Below are positions 1 through 7,321 of a stretch of DNA of 12,017 nucleotides, piece after piece (position 1 is the first letter of the stretch; each line of letters starts with the position of its first letter). The notes beneath the pieces were generated by a model. That model did not search any database and had not been told where the DNA came from. It saw nothing but the letters and a program-made list of their open reading frames with translations. Source of the DNA: Desulfotomaculum sp. (lineage in GTDB: Bacteria; Bacillota; Desulfotomaculia; Desulfotomaculales; Nap2-2B). Position numbers and translations under genes: made by a program. The DNA lies in contig DOTD01000086.1 of assembly GCA_003513005.1 (NCBI GenBank), forward strand, positions 1-12,017. The letters run 5' to 3'.

Positions 1-135
1 CCGCCGGTATGGGGGGGGTCCCGGGCCCCCTCCGGGCTCCTGCCCCCCCGCCTATACCGGAAAGTCCCCAACACGCCATATTTGTATTAGGAAAGGTGGG
101 GATGCCCGAAGAAGCAAGGAATACTGCGATACTAA
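1..135. other. Unexplained segment with GC-rich palindrome at its left edge
   Basis: Bases 4-10 (CCGGTAT) pair with 54-60 (ATACCGG), and the G-run at 11-18 pairs with the C-run at 43-52, giving a long, nearly continuous hairpin of about 57 bases. It is far more GC-rich than the AT-rich ligase remnant that follows. A second, weaker dyad pairs 65-70 (TCCCCA) with 97-102 (TGGGGA). Several frames stay open across 60-143, but none gives a protein I recognise. It could be the edge of a repeat or mobile element that removed the front of the following gene. That is inference. Confidence 0.4.
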
Positions 136-839
136 GAGATTTTTAGCCGGACAAATGTCCTCAATGTAAAACCTAAAAAATGCCTTTATCTTATTACTTC
201 CTTTCTCATATTCTCAGGATTGATAGTTAGCCTTTGCAGAGGAGCATGGCTTGCTTTTTTGCCAATTTCTTTAATTATTGTTTATCACGTTTGGAAAAAC
301 AGGGAACAAAGAAAACAAATAGTTTTTTTTTTTTCTATTTAGTTTGTATAATGATTATTTTAATTTTAGTCCCATTTAGAAAAGAGATTATGTTATTTAA
401 GTTTTCTTCTCTTTCAGGAGAGATATCAAGCGGGATAAGTTTGGAAGGACAGGCGGGCAATCAAAGGATTTTTATTTGGCAGCATACAATAAAACTACTG
501 AAACACTTTTGGGCATTTGGAATAGGCCCTGATTCGCTTATATACGGAAAGCTAATGACTCCGATAAATGAACTTGTAGATAAAGCACATAACATTTATT
601 TGGAAATAGCCATTACCATGGGTGTATTTGCTTTGTTTTCCTATTTATCTTTTCTGTTTTCTTTATTAAGAAAAACATACAACGAAACTGGTTTTTTAAT
701 CTTTGCGATGATTGCGGCTTACCTTGTGCAAGGTTTTGTAAATATAGATATCGTCGCGATCATGCCTGTATTTTGGATTGTTCTTGGATTAGCGCTTGCC
801 AATTCATACCATGAAACAGATAAAAGTTTGTCTATTTAA
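136..839 (+). pseudogene. O-antigen ligase/polymerase-like (Wzy_C type) membrane protein, 5'-truncated and frameshifted
   Basis: Proteins of this family join or polymerise surface polysaccharide units at the membrane. The downstream frame (about 311-839) carries the typical C-terminal pattern: a soluble loop with GNQRIFIW, then FGIGPDSL, then AHNIYLE (AHN at 585-593), then two hydrophobic helices. The matching upstream part lies in another frame, open from 136. It reads a transmembrane helix followed by SLCRGAWLAF, the Arg-containing motif expected before the large loop. The two frames meet in a run of 12 T at about 313-324, and 13 T would join them. An open frame from TTG 234 through this stretch exists but runs out of frame with the motif, so it is not a credible start. 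Family members are usually about 400 residues or more, so the N-terminal half is missing as well. The stop codon overlaps that of the convergent DUF218 gene by a few bases. The family call is from motif pattern; a sequencing error in the T run is possible. Confidence 0.62.
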
Positions 840-1585
840 AACCGCAAAGCCCATATTCCCAAATACTCTTTAATTATAATGCTGGTATCCAATATTTCGG
901 AAGCTGACGGGACAAGCATCCCCGCACTAAATTCAAAATTGGAGTTCGCCTTATAATCCGTTGGATATGGCGTCGTATCAACGCCTATTTTATCGAAGTT
1001 TAACACAGCCCTGCGCATATGCGACGCCGAAGTTACAAGGACAGGCTTTTTAAATTTATACTGTTGCATTATTTGTTTGATGTATAAAGCATTCTGCTCA
1101 GTATTGAGGCTTCTGTCTTCGGTAATTATTTTTTCCTCCGGTACTCCCAAGCCAATTAACTGACGTTTTGCTATAAGTGATTCGTTGCCGGTATTTGAAT
1201 ACACTTTTCCCCCGGAAATGATTACCGGCAGGCCTGTAATCCTGTATAGTCTTACAGTTGTGATCAGGCGGTTTGCGGCATGGCCCGACAGATGGCCCTG
1301 TCCGTCAAGATCAGGAGTATCTGAAGTAGCGCCGCCCCCAAGCATAACAATAACATCGCCATTTATAGATAACGGCGGGCGGTATTTATATTCCAGACTT
1401 CTGGTTAACGGATCGCTTAAAAAGGGTGTAGATAAGATGTAAAAAATAAAAATTATCACGGCAAGGATAACTGCAGCCTTCCTGTCACGCCTGAAAAGCC
1501 AAAAACAAAATAGGGCAAAAATAATAATTAAGAAACCTGGCGGCAATAAAAAGGTTGTATAAATAAACTTGATAAAATATAGCAT
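836..1585 (-). CDS. YdcF/ElyC-like DUF218 membrane protein
   Basis: The 249-residue protein begins with two membrane helices (about residues 8-30 and 37-54), followed by an extracytoplasmic DUF218 domain (about 76-240). Recognisable family motifs are DVIVMLGGG (77-85), the Gly-rich IISGGK (122-127), a conserved acidic/Asn stretch with NTEQNA (161-166) and TSASHMRRA (185-193). This resembles E. coli ElyC/YdcF and SanA proteins, which are linked to envelope or peptidoglycan integrity; no enzymatic reaction is established for them. The ATG at 1585 has AAGGAA about nine bases upstream. The gene lies downstream of the pilin on the same strand, separated by a hairpin terminator, so its expression may depend on readthrough. 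Its 3' end overlaps the convergent ligase remnant. Family call is confident; a role in pilus function is not shown. Confidence 0.85.
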   Translation of the reverse strand: MLYFIKFIYTTFLLPPGFLIIIFALFCFWLFRRDRKAAVILAVIIFIFYILSTPFLSDPLTRSLEYKYRPPLSINGDVIVMLGGGATSDTPDLDGQGHLSGHAANRLITTVRLYRITGLPVIISGGKVYSNTGNESLIAKRQLIGLGVPEEKIITEDRSLNTEQNALYIKQIMQQYKFKKPVLVTSASHMRRAVLNFDKIGVDTTPYPTDYKANSNFEFSAGMLVPSASEILDTSIIIKEYLGIWALRF

Positions 1586-1599
1586 CTCTTAATTCCTTA

Positions 1600-1633
1600 A
1601 AGAAAGGACAGCCTTTTGTGGCTGCCCTTTCTT
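1600..1633 (-). terminator. Hairpin terminator after the pilin gene
   Basis: Bases 1600-1613 and 1620-1633 form a 14-base stem with a single A/C mismatch and a six-base loop. It starts 12 bases past the pilin stop. Read on the minus strand, the stem ends in CTTTCTTT, a weak U-tract followed by the ribosome binding site of the DUF218 gene. It may therefore stabilise or terminate pilin mRNA while letting some transcription pass. Confidence 0.7.
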
Positions 1634-1645
1634 ATTAACTAACTA

Positions 1646-2071
1646 TTAAGGAGAAGTTACTGTTCCTGCTTTTTCAGATGTGCCGTTTGCCCCTGTTCCT
1701 TCAACATAGAGACCGCCATAACTTGCAACTGTATATATTTTGTAACTAGAAGTATCTACCTGGTCATACACATATGTTTTGCCCGCAGTCGCGCCAGTTG
1801 TACCAGGTATACCGACCATATCTGTACTTAACCCTATAGTCGCAAGATCTCCTCCATTGGTGTCACCAATATATTGGCCATTTTCCGCATAATAGCTCTC
1901 CACCGCTGCCTGCATTGTTGAAATATCCGCCTTGGCCTTGTCTATCCTTGATTTCCCGATATACCCGGTGTAAAACTTGATGCCGGCGCCGACAAGAACC
2001 GCAATGATGACCAACACCACCATCATTTCAATCATCGTAAATCCTTTTTCTTTACGCAGGATTTTTAGCAT
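1646..2071 (-). CDS. pilA: Type IV prepilin (likely major pilin)
   Basis: The precursor is 141 residues, starting MLKILRKEKG and then the class III signal cleavage site G^FTMIE: PilD would cut after Gly10, leaving mature Phe1 with the conserved Glu5. The following ~22 residues (MMVVLVIIAVLVGAG) are the hydrophobic helix that anchors the subunit and packs the fibre core. An amphipathic stretch follows (IDKAKADISTMQAAVESYY), typical of pilins and GspG-like pseudopilins, then a Gly/Thr-rich globular part. It contains no cysteine, so there is no C-terminal disulfide loop. An in-frame upstream start at 2110 exists, but the ATG at 2071 is chosen because AGGAGGTGAT sits six bases before it and the shorter leader fits the family. 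It is last in the pilB-pilT-pilC-pilin run, 65 bases after pilC. Being a major pilin rather than a minor one is inferred from its position and strong ribosome binding site. Confidence 0.88.
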   Translation of the reverse strand: MLKILRKEKGFTMIEMMVVLVIIAVLVGAGIKFYTGYIGKSRIDKAKADISTMQAAVESYYAENGQYIGDTNGGDLATIGLSTDMVGIPGTTGATAGKTYVYDQVDTSSYKIYTVASYGGLYVEGTGANGTSEKAGTVTSP

Positions 2072-2077
2072 CCTTAA

Positions 2078-2087
2078 ATCACCTCCT
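2078..2087 (-). promoter_or_regulatory. Strong ribosome binding site of the pilin gene
   Basis: On the minus strand this reads AGGAGGTGAT, an almost full match to the 16S rRNA 3' end. It is the strongest such site in the pil run and fixes the pilin start at 2071 rather than 2110. It fits high expression of a major structural subunit. Confidence 0.85.
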
Positions 2088-2136
2088 CTCGTTAAATGAA
2101 TAATAACCAAATGTTTTCCCTTGAGGTCCTACTAAT

Positions 2137-3363
2137 CTACATTCCGTTTTGCTGCCCGAGGGCTCCGGACATCTGGAACAGGGGTAGATATATAGAAATC
2201 GCAATGAAAGCTATCATTGCGCCTACAACGGCTATCATGACGGGTTCAATCAGGCTGGAAAACCTGGCAATGATGTATTCAACATCCTGCTCGTAAAAAA
2301 CAGCCAGCTTTTCAAGCAGTTCGTCCAGCGCGCCGGATTCCTCGCCGATGGAGATCATATTAACGGCCATCGGGGGGAAAATCTTACTCTTCAGCATTAC
2401 GGGAGCCATCTTCTCCCCCTCCTTGATACTTTGCCTGGCAGCGTTAATTTCTTTCGAAGCTATGCTGTTGCCGATAATTCTTTCAATTGTTTCCAGAGAC
2501 TGCATCAAAGGGACTCCGCTTCTTAAAAGAGTAGATAAGGTTCTGGCAAATCTTGCCACAATTAATTTGTGGTTCATCTGACCTAAAATAGGTACTTTGA
2601 GCATCATGTGGTCAACAATGCTTCTACCTCTCTCAGTAGCGCAGAACCTCCTTAAGGCAAAGAAAGAAGCCGGGAGAAGAGTAACAAACAGATACCAGAA
2701 ATGTGTGACAGCTGAGCTGATTCCTATTACAATCCGGGTTGGCAGAGGAAGAGCCGCTCCAACTGAATTGAAAATATCTACAAAAATTGGAACTACGAAG
2801 ACAATCAAAAAAATCATCGCTACAAAGGCCATTCCGCCAACAAAAAGGGGATAGGTCATCGCCGATCTTATCTTTTCCCTCAATTCGTGATCTTTCTCAA
2901 AATGAAGGGCCAGGCGGGACAACGATTGATCGATGGTGCCGCTTATTTCACCCGCGGCAAGCATGTTGATAAATAAATCGGGGAAATTGTTTTTATATTC
3001 TTTAAAGGCTTCGCTTAAGCTTTTTCCCTTTTCAATTTCAAGGACTACATTCTGAAGGATTTCGCGCAGGTTCTTGGCTTCAGTTTGACGGATAAGTATA
3101 TTCAGGCACTGCAACAAAGGTATGCCGGCCGAACTCATAGTGGCAAATTGCCTGCAAAAAACGGCCAACTCTTTAATCTTTATTTTAATGCCTAACAGTT
3201 TTCCGAAATTAAAATCCAACGTACGAATGGGTTTTATTTCGAGTACGAAATAATTTTTTTGGCGCAGCAGGTCCATTGCAGTTTTTAAACTATCAGCCTG
3301 GATTTTGCCGCCCATCATGCGTCCCGATAAATTTCTGGCTTTGTAGCTAAATGATAAAGACAT
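2137..3363 (-). CDS. pilC: Type IV pilus inner-membrane platform protein PilC
   Basis: PilC/GspF proteins form the membrane platform on which PilB and PilT act. The 408-residue product has the usual size and order: an N-terminal FSYKARNLSGRMMGG segment, a first T2SSF domain (about 66-195) and a second (about 268-394). Membrane helices fall near 172-196, 218-238 and 371-394. The duplicated family motif is visible as LLQCLNIL...AAGEISGTID in the first half and LMQSLETI...SIGEESGALDELL in the second. I place the start at ATG 3363, directly after the pilT stop. A GTG at 3378 would add five residues and overlap pilT, but no ribosome binding site stands before it and homologues begin close to this ATG. 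Ribosome binding at 3363 is itself weak, suggesting translational coupling to pilT. Confidence 0.92.
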   Translation of the reverse strand: MSLSFSYKARNLSGRMMGGKIQADSLKTAMDLLRQKNYFVLEIKPIRTLDFNFGKLLGIKIKIKELAVFCRQFATMSSAGIPLLQCLNILIRQTEAKNLREILQNVVLEIEKGKSLSEAFKEYKNNFPDLFINMLAAGEISGTIDQSLSRLALHFEKDHELREKIRSAMTYPLFVGGMAFVAMIFLIVFVVPIFVDIFNSVGAALPLPTRIVIGISSAVTHFWYLFVTLLPASFFALRRFCATERGRSIVDHMMLKVPILGQMNHKLIVARFARTLSTLLRSGVPLMQSLETIERIIGNSIASKEINAARQSIKEGEKMAPVMLKSKIFPPMAVNMISIGEESGALDELLEKLAVFYEQDVEYIIARFSSLIEPVMIAVVGAMIAFIAISIYLPLFQMSGALGQQNGM

Positions 3364-3364
3364 A

Positions 3365-4465
3365 TTAAGCGCCTGCACTTTTGAGTATCGATTCGGGATC
3401 GTGGGCCCGGTTGACGACTTCTTCCCGGGAAATTATTTTATTTTGATAATGCAGCCGCAAAGATGTGTCCAACGTCTGCATCCCATATTTACCGCCGGTC
3501 TGTAATTGGGAATATATCTGAAAGGTCTTTCCTTCGCGGATCATGTTTCTTATAGCAGGGTTGGCTACAAGTATTTCCAAGATCGCCACACGTCCGGGCC
3601 TGTCCATCCTGGGCGCCAATTGCTGGGCGACTATTCCTTCAAGGGTATTGGCCAATTGAACCCTGATCTGCTGCTGCTGACCGGGGGGAAAAACATCTAT
3701 GATGCGGTCGATTGTTTCCGCAGCGCTTGAGGTATGGAGTGTGGCCAGGACAAGGTGGCCGGTCTCGGCAGCTGTTATAGCGATTGAAATAGTTTCCAAA
3801 TCACGCATTTCACCTACCAGGATTACGTCCGGATCCTCCCGCAGGGCAGACCTTAGTGCAACAGCGAATGATTCTGTATCCTGTCCTATTTCGCGCTGGT
3901 TGACAATGCAGAGATTATGTCGGTGCAAATATTCTATCGGGTCTTCAAGCGTTATAATATGCAGCCTTTTTTCTTTATTGATCAAGTCAATCATTGATGC
4001 CAGTGTGGTTGACTTTCCGCTGCCTGTAGGCCCGGTAACCAGCACTAACCCATTTGGCCTCTTGGACAGATAATTAAGTATATTTGGCAGGCCCAATTCC
4101 TGAAAAGAAAGCATTTTCGTATTCAGAACCCGCATCACCAGGGCAGTGCTGTTTCTCTGCTTAAAAACATTCACGCGTACCCTCGTAACATTTGGAACCG
4201 AGTATGAGAAATCAAAATCTCCCTTTGTTTTAAACTTGTCATATTGTTCCTCATCCATCAACTGCCGGGCTAAAAGATCCGTATCTTCCGGTACAAGCGT
4301 CTTTATCTCCTCATCTTTTAAAAGATCAAGCTTTTCCTTGATTTTAGAGTCATTTACTGGATGAAGCGTTCCATGCAGCCTGAATACAGGCGGCTTGCCG
4401 GCGGTTATATGAACGTCTGAAGCGCCTATTTTTGCGGCCTGCGTCAGGATCTTAACGATGTTCAA
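3365..4465 (-). CDS. pilT: Type IV pilus retraction ATPase PilT
   Basis: PilT is the cytoplasmic hexameric ATPase that powers pilus retraction and twitching. The 366-residue protein shows the full motif set: Walker A GPTGSGKS (145-152), Asp box with ITLEDPIEYL (171-180), Walker B DPDVILVGEMRD (211-222, Glu219) and His box TGHLVLATLHT (235-245). The C-terminal AIRNMIRE (304-311) is the PilT hallmark that separates it from PilB, and there is no zinc-binding cysteine cluster. The start is a TTG at 4465. GGGAGGA lies six to seven bases upstream inside the end of pilB, and the pilB stop ends two bases before the TTG, so translation is probably coupled. Length is slightly above the usual 345-360. 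Confidence 0.95.
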   Translation of the reverse strand: MNIVKILTQAAKIGASDVHITAGKPPVFRLHGTLHPVNDSKIKEKLDLLKDEEIKTLVPEDTDLLARQLMDEEQYDKFKTKGDFDFSYSVPNVTRVRVNVFKQRNSTALVMRVLNTKMLSFQELGLPNILNYLSKRPNGLVLVTGPTGSGKSTTLASMIDLINKEKRLHIITLEDPIEYLHRHNLCIVNQREIGQDTESFAVALRSALREDPDVILVGEMRDLETISIAITAAETGHLVLATLHTSSAAETIDRIIDVFPPGQQQQIRVQLANTLEGIVAQQLAPRMDRPGRVAILEILVANPAIRNMIREGKTFQIYSQLQTGGKYGMQTLDTSLRLHYQNKIISREEVVNRAHDPESILKSAGA

Positions 4466-4467
4466 AT

Positions 4468-6141
4468 TTATTCCTCCCTGAACGCCACTCTGATAATCTC
4501 TTTTATGGTTGTAACACCCTCGAAAACTTTTTGGAGCCCGTCTTCTTTTAAAGAAATCATGCCTTCTATGAATGCAGCTTTCCGCAGTTCATCATTGGAC
4601 GTTTTCTGCAAAATAAGGTTTTGAAGGGAAGGAGACACACTCAAAACTTCATGAATGGCGATTCTTCCTTTATACCCGGTATGATTGCATATTTCACAAC
4701 CAGCGCCGTGGTAGACGGTGTCTTCGTGTTCCAAACCCGCAAAAGCTATTTCCGCTTTGTCCGGTGTATATTCTTGACGGCAGTTCTGGCAAATTTTACG
4801 GACAAGGCGCTGGGCAACGATCCCGATAACAGAGGAGGCAACCATGAAAGGTTCAATTCCCATATCAATCAGCCTTGTAATAGCTCCGGGAGCATCATTG
4901 GTATGCATGGTCGACAGCACAAGATGCCCCGTGGTGGCAGCCCTTACGGCAATTTCAGCTGTTTCAAAGTCGCGAATCTCTCCGATCATAATTACATCAG
5001 GATCCTGCCGGAGAATTGATCTTAAATAATTGCCAAAAGTAGCTCCGGCTTTTATATTTACCTGGGACTGGTTGATGCCTTCCAGCATGTATTCCACCGG
5101 ATCTTCAACAGTTACAATATTTCTTTCAATAGAATTAATAGAGTTAAGCGCAGTATAAAGGGTAGTTGTCTTGCCGCTTCCGGTTGGACCTGTCGCCAGT
5201 ATGATACCGTGAGCATTTTTAAAAAACTTCCTAAAATAATTCATATTTTGAGGTCCGAAACCGAGATTTTCCAAAGTAAAATTCTTTATATTCCCCTTGT
5301 CCAAAATACGAATAACAACTTTCTCACCAAAAACCGTGGGCATGGTTGATATTCTCAAGTCCAGTTCCCGTCCGGCAATCCTTAGAGGTATCCGGCCGTC
5401 CTGGGGAACTCTCCGCTCGGCAATGTCCATACTGCCCATTATCTTAATACGTGAAACAACCGCATGAACCATCTTACGGGGAAGGGTCATTACATCTCTG
5501 AGTATGCCGTCGACACGGTTGCGCACCCGTACGGAAAATTCGAAAGGCTCAATATGAATGTCGCTTGCATCCTCGTTGATTGCCTTCATAATCAGGGAAT
5601 TAACCAAACGGATAACAGGCGCCTCGTCGACAATTACTTCTTCTATAATCTCTTCCTGCTCTATTATTTCGGGTTCTGTAAGCAATTCCTGAAGCACCTT
5701 TTCCACTTCAGGAAGCCCAAAATATTTATCAATATAGGAATTTATTTCTTTTTCGCTGGCTTTTACTGATTTGATATCTAGCCCGGTAAGCAGTCTCAGG
5801 TCATCTATGGCAATTATATTTAAAGGATCCGCCATTGCAACAACAAGGTGTTTTCCCTCTTTTCTAATGGGAAACATTTTATATTTCCGGATTAGCTGCT
5901 CGGGAATAGTTTTAAGCAGGTTTGCTTTTATTTCGTCTTTCGGTTCAATCTTATGTATTCCGAGTATCTTGTTAAGGCTATCCTCGGATATCATTCCCAA
6001 TTCAATCAGGATGCGGCCCAATAACTCACCGGTCCGGGTTTGAACGCGTAAGGCCTCGTCAAGCTGCTCCCCGGTAATAAGGCCTTCCTCAATTAATTTT
6101 TCACCCAATAATTTTCTTTTTCTTATTACAGCTAAAGCCAC
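4468..6141 (-). CDS. pilB: Type IV pilus assembly ATPase PilB (GspE family)
   Basis: PilB powers pilus extension from the cytoplasmic face of the membrane. Over 557 residues it has an MshEN-type N-domain (about 10-140), an acidic Glu/Ile-rich linker (about 145-173), an N2 domain, and the ATPase core. The core shows Walker A GPTGSGKT (318-325), Asp box with TVEDPVEY (344-351), Walker B DPDVIMIGEIRD (380-391, Glu388) and His box TTGHLVLSTMHTND (403-416). A zinc-binding tetracysteine follows (Cys451, 454, 482, 485), typical of PilB/GspE and absent from PilT. The start is a GTG at 6141 with only a weak GGAAG-like site upstream. It is first in the pilB-pilT-pilC-pilin run. A decayed copy of its linker coding region lies just upstream at 6224-6380. 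Confidence 0.95.
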   Translation of the reverse strand: MALAVIRKRKLLGEKLIEEGLITGEQLDEALRVQTRTGELLGRILIELGMISEDSLNKILGIHKIEPKDEIKANLLKTIPEQLIRKYKMFPIRKEGKHLVVAMADPLNIIAIDDLRLLTGLDIKSVKASEKEINSYIDKYFGLPEVEKVLQELLTEPEIIEQEEIIEEVIVDEAPVIRLVNSLIMKAINEDASDIHIEPFEFSVRVRNRVDGILRDVMTLPRKMVHAVVSRIKIMGSMDIAERRVPQDGRIPLRIAGRELDLRISTMPTVFGEKVVIRILDKGNIKNFTLENLGFGPQNMNYFRKFFKNAHGIILATGPTGSGKTTTLYTALNSINSIERNIVTVEDPVEYMLEGINQSQVNIKAGATFGNYLRSILRQDPDVIMIGEIRDFETAEIAVRAATTGHLVLSTMHTNDAPGAITRLIDMGIEPFMVASSVIGIVAQRLVRKICQNCRQEYTPDKAEIAFAGLEHEDTVYHGAGCEICNHTGYKGRIAIHEVLSVSPSLQNLILQKTSNDELRKAAFIEGMISLKEDGLQKVFEGVTTIKEIIRVAFREE

Positions 6142-6223
6142 TCTTTATACACTTCCATACCGGAAAATAAGTGACATCAGATTTGTTTACCAAACCAAAT
6201 GTTATTACCTGCAAATCAAACCT

Positions 6224-6380
6224 CAGGCGCCTCATCAACAACTACTTCTTCTGCAACTTTTTCCTATTCTATTACTTCGGGTTCTGTAATCATTTTCTGA
6301 AGTACCTTCCCCAGAGGCATTTTTTATTTTTTAACAGGAAATATTTTTTATTTCATTTTAATGGGAATTATTCCTTTTGT
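6224..6380 (-). pseudogene. Decayed duplicate fragment of pilB
   Basis: Bases 6224-6308 align without gaps to 5616-5700 inside pilB, with about 70 of 85 positions identical by hand count. Translated on the minus strand, the relic reads KVLQKMITEPEVIE, a stop, then EKVAEEVVVDEAP. PilB residues 148-174 read KVLQELLTEPEIIE, then Gln, then EEIIEEVIVDEAP. Similarity continues more weakly to about 6380, where GGAATAATTCCCAT and AAATATTTCC match the PilB stretch around residues 132-143 with small insertions or deletions. Stops and frameshifts show it cannot make a protein. It lies 5' of pilB in the same orientation, as expected after a tandem duplication that was later mostly deleted. Confidence 0.85.
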
Positions 6381-6487
6381 AAACTATAATTTTACTATAT
6401 TAGCCAATTTTTTTAAGCGATAAATTCTTTACATCAAGTTTTTTGTGTACAGATAGATTAAATATTCTTGCCTGCAATCTAAAAATG

Positions 6488-6503
6488 TGCTAACCTTGTG
6501 CCA
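6488..6503 (-). promoter_or_regulatory. Candidate sigma-54 (-24/-12) promoter facing pilB
   Basis: On the minus strand the sequence reads TGGCAC, five bases, TAGCA. The sigma-54 consensus is TGGCAC-N5-TTGCA, so 10 of 11 defined bases match with exact GG-to-GC spacing. Transcription would begin near 6476 and leave a leader of roughly 335 bases before pilB. Sigma-54 control of pilin genes is known in other bacteria; here it is inferred from one motif match, with no activator or binding site identified. Confidence 0.45.
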
Positions 6504-6545
6504 GCTATTTTGCATGAATTCCCCTTATAAACAACAAACACGAAC

Positions 6546-6553
6546 AGGTGATC
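6546..6553 (+). promoter_or_regulatory. Ribosome binding site of pilD, which questions its start
   Basis: AGGTGATC matches the 16S rRNA tail and covers the GTG at 6548 that gives the longest reading frame. Translation therefore more probably begins at the in-frame TTG at 6554 or 6560. Confidence 0.5.
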
Positions 6554-7318
6554 TTGAAGTTGCATTTTATAACGCCGATTCTTTTTTTTGTTATAGGCCT
6601 AGTCATAGGAAGTTTTTTGAATGTATGCATTTACCGCATACCAAGAAATGAGTCAATCGTCTTTCCTGCTTCCCATTGCCCCAATTGCGGCAATAATCTT
6701 GCGCCCCGGGATCTGGCGCCCCTTTTCAGCTACCTCGTTTTAAAAGGCAGGTGCAGGTACTGCAAATCTCCGATACACTGGCGCTACCCGCTTGTGGAAC
6801 TTCTCACCGGATTTTTGTTTATAGCCCTGTACTGTTCGCTGGGATTAAATTTGCTTCTGCTCAAATACCTCCTTTTAGCCTGTTTCTTAGTAGCAATTTC
6901 TTTTATTGATCTGGAGCATTATATAATCCCCAACAAATTGGTGATTGCCCTGCTGGGAAGCGGAATAGTCATGGGCCTTTTAACCCGGGAACACAGTCTT
7001 GTTTCCGTTCTTTTAGGTATGTTTGTCCCTTTTGCCGCCTTAATGGCTTTAGCACTGATCAGTAACGGAGGAATGGGGGGCGGCGACATCAAGCTCGCCG
7101 GTGTAACGGGGTTGTTTCTTGGCTGGCCTCAAAGCATAGTCGCCCTGATTTTGTCCTGTTGTATCGCAGGCATTGCCAGCCTGATCATGTTGGCGCTAAA
7201 AGTAAAAAAGAGAAAAGACCCCATCCCGTTCGGACCTTATTACGCTGCCGGAATTATGATCAGTATTTTCTGGGGGAAACCGCTGCTTGAGCTGTACCTT
7301 GCCTATTCGGGTTTTTAA
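6548..7318 (+). CDS. pilD: Prepilin peptidase / N-methyltransferase PilD
   Basis: This membrane aspartyl protease cleaves the leader of type IV prepilins, and family members also N-methylate the new N-terminal residue. The product (up to 256 residues) has GSFLNVCIYR (21-30), then a cytoplasmic zinc-binding loop with Cys44, 47, 69 and 72 of the CPNCG...CRYC type. The two catalytic aspartates follow in FIDLEHYIIP (Asp121) and GGGDIK (Asp180). About seven to eight hydrophobic segments cover most of the chain. The cysteine loop indicates the bifunctional type. The frame can begin at GTG 6548, but an AGGTGATC site overlaps it, so the real start may be TTG 6554 or 6560. It is divergent from pilB, and its natural substrate is the pilin encoded at 1646-2071. 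Confidence 0.93.
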   Translation: MILKLHFITPILFFVIGLVIGSFLNVCIYRIPRNESIVFPASHCPNCGNNLAPRDLAPLFSYLVLKGRCRYCKSPIHWRYPLVELLTGFLFIALYCSLGLNLLLLKYLLLACFLVAISFIDLEHYIIPNKLVIALLGSGIVMGLLTREHSLVSVLLGMFVPFAALMALALISNGGMGGGDIKLAGVTGLFLGWPQSIVALILSCCIAGIASLIMLALKVKKRKDPIPFGPYYAAGIMISIFWGKPLLELYLAYSGF

Positions 7319-7321
7319 CCC

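Larger units (their letters stand above)
6142..6547. other. Divergent intergenic region between pilB and pilD
   Basis: This 406-base gap carries the signals for two opposite operons. It contains a decayed fragment of a second pilB copy (6224-6380) and a sigma-54-like promoter pointing at pilB (6488-6503). The rest is AT-rich; I see no convincing sigma-70 promoter, riboswitch or intact gene in it. Confidence 0.6.

Noticed and set aside
3..143. Open frame across the left palindrome (about 46 codons)
   Set aside because: The Pro/Gly/Ala-rich translation follows from the C/G runs, other frames here are equally open, and no family is recognised.
1185..1442. Plus-strand open frame opposite the DUF218 gene
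   Set aside because: It lies wholly antisense to a well-supported gene and its translation has no recognisable features; the same applies to the other frames opposite pilB, pilT, pilC, the permease and the adaptor.
2105..2115. An 11-base word (AACATTTGGTT on the minus strand) upstream of both the pilin and pilB (again at 6193-6203)
   Set aside because: Several shared 11-mers are expected by chance in 12 kb, the distances to the start codons differ, and no dyad or known operator is present.
6171..6389. Plus-strand 72-codon frame upstream of pilD
   Set aside because: It reads antisense through the pilB relic, is rich in Phe/Tyr/Asn from AT-rich sequence, and has no ribosome binding site.
6142..6547. 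Possible cyclic-di-GMP or other riboswitch in the pilB leader
   Set aside because: No conserved riboswitch core or expression-platform hairpin could be seen; the leader is AT-rich and largely explained by the pilB relic.
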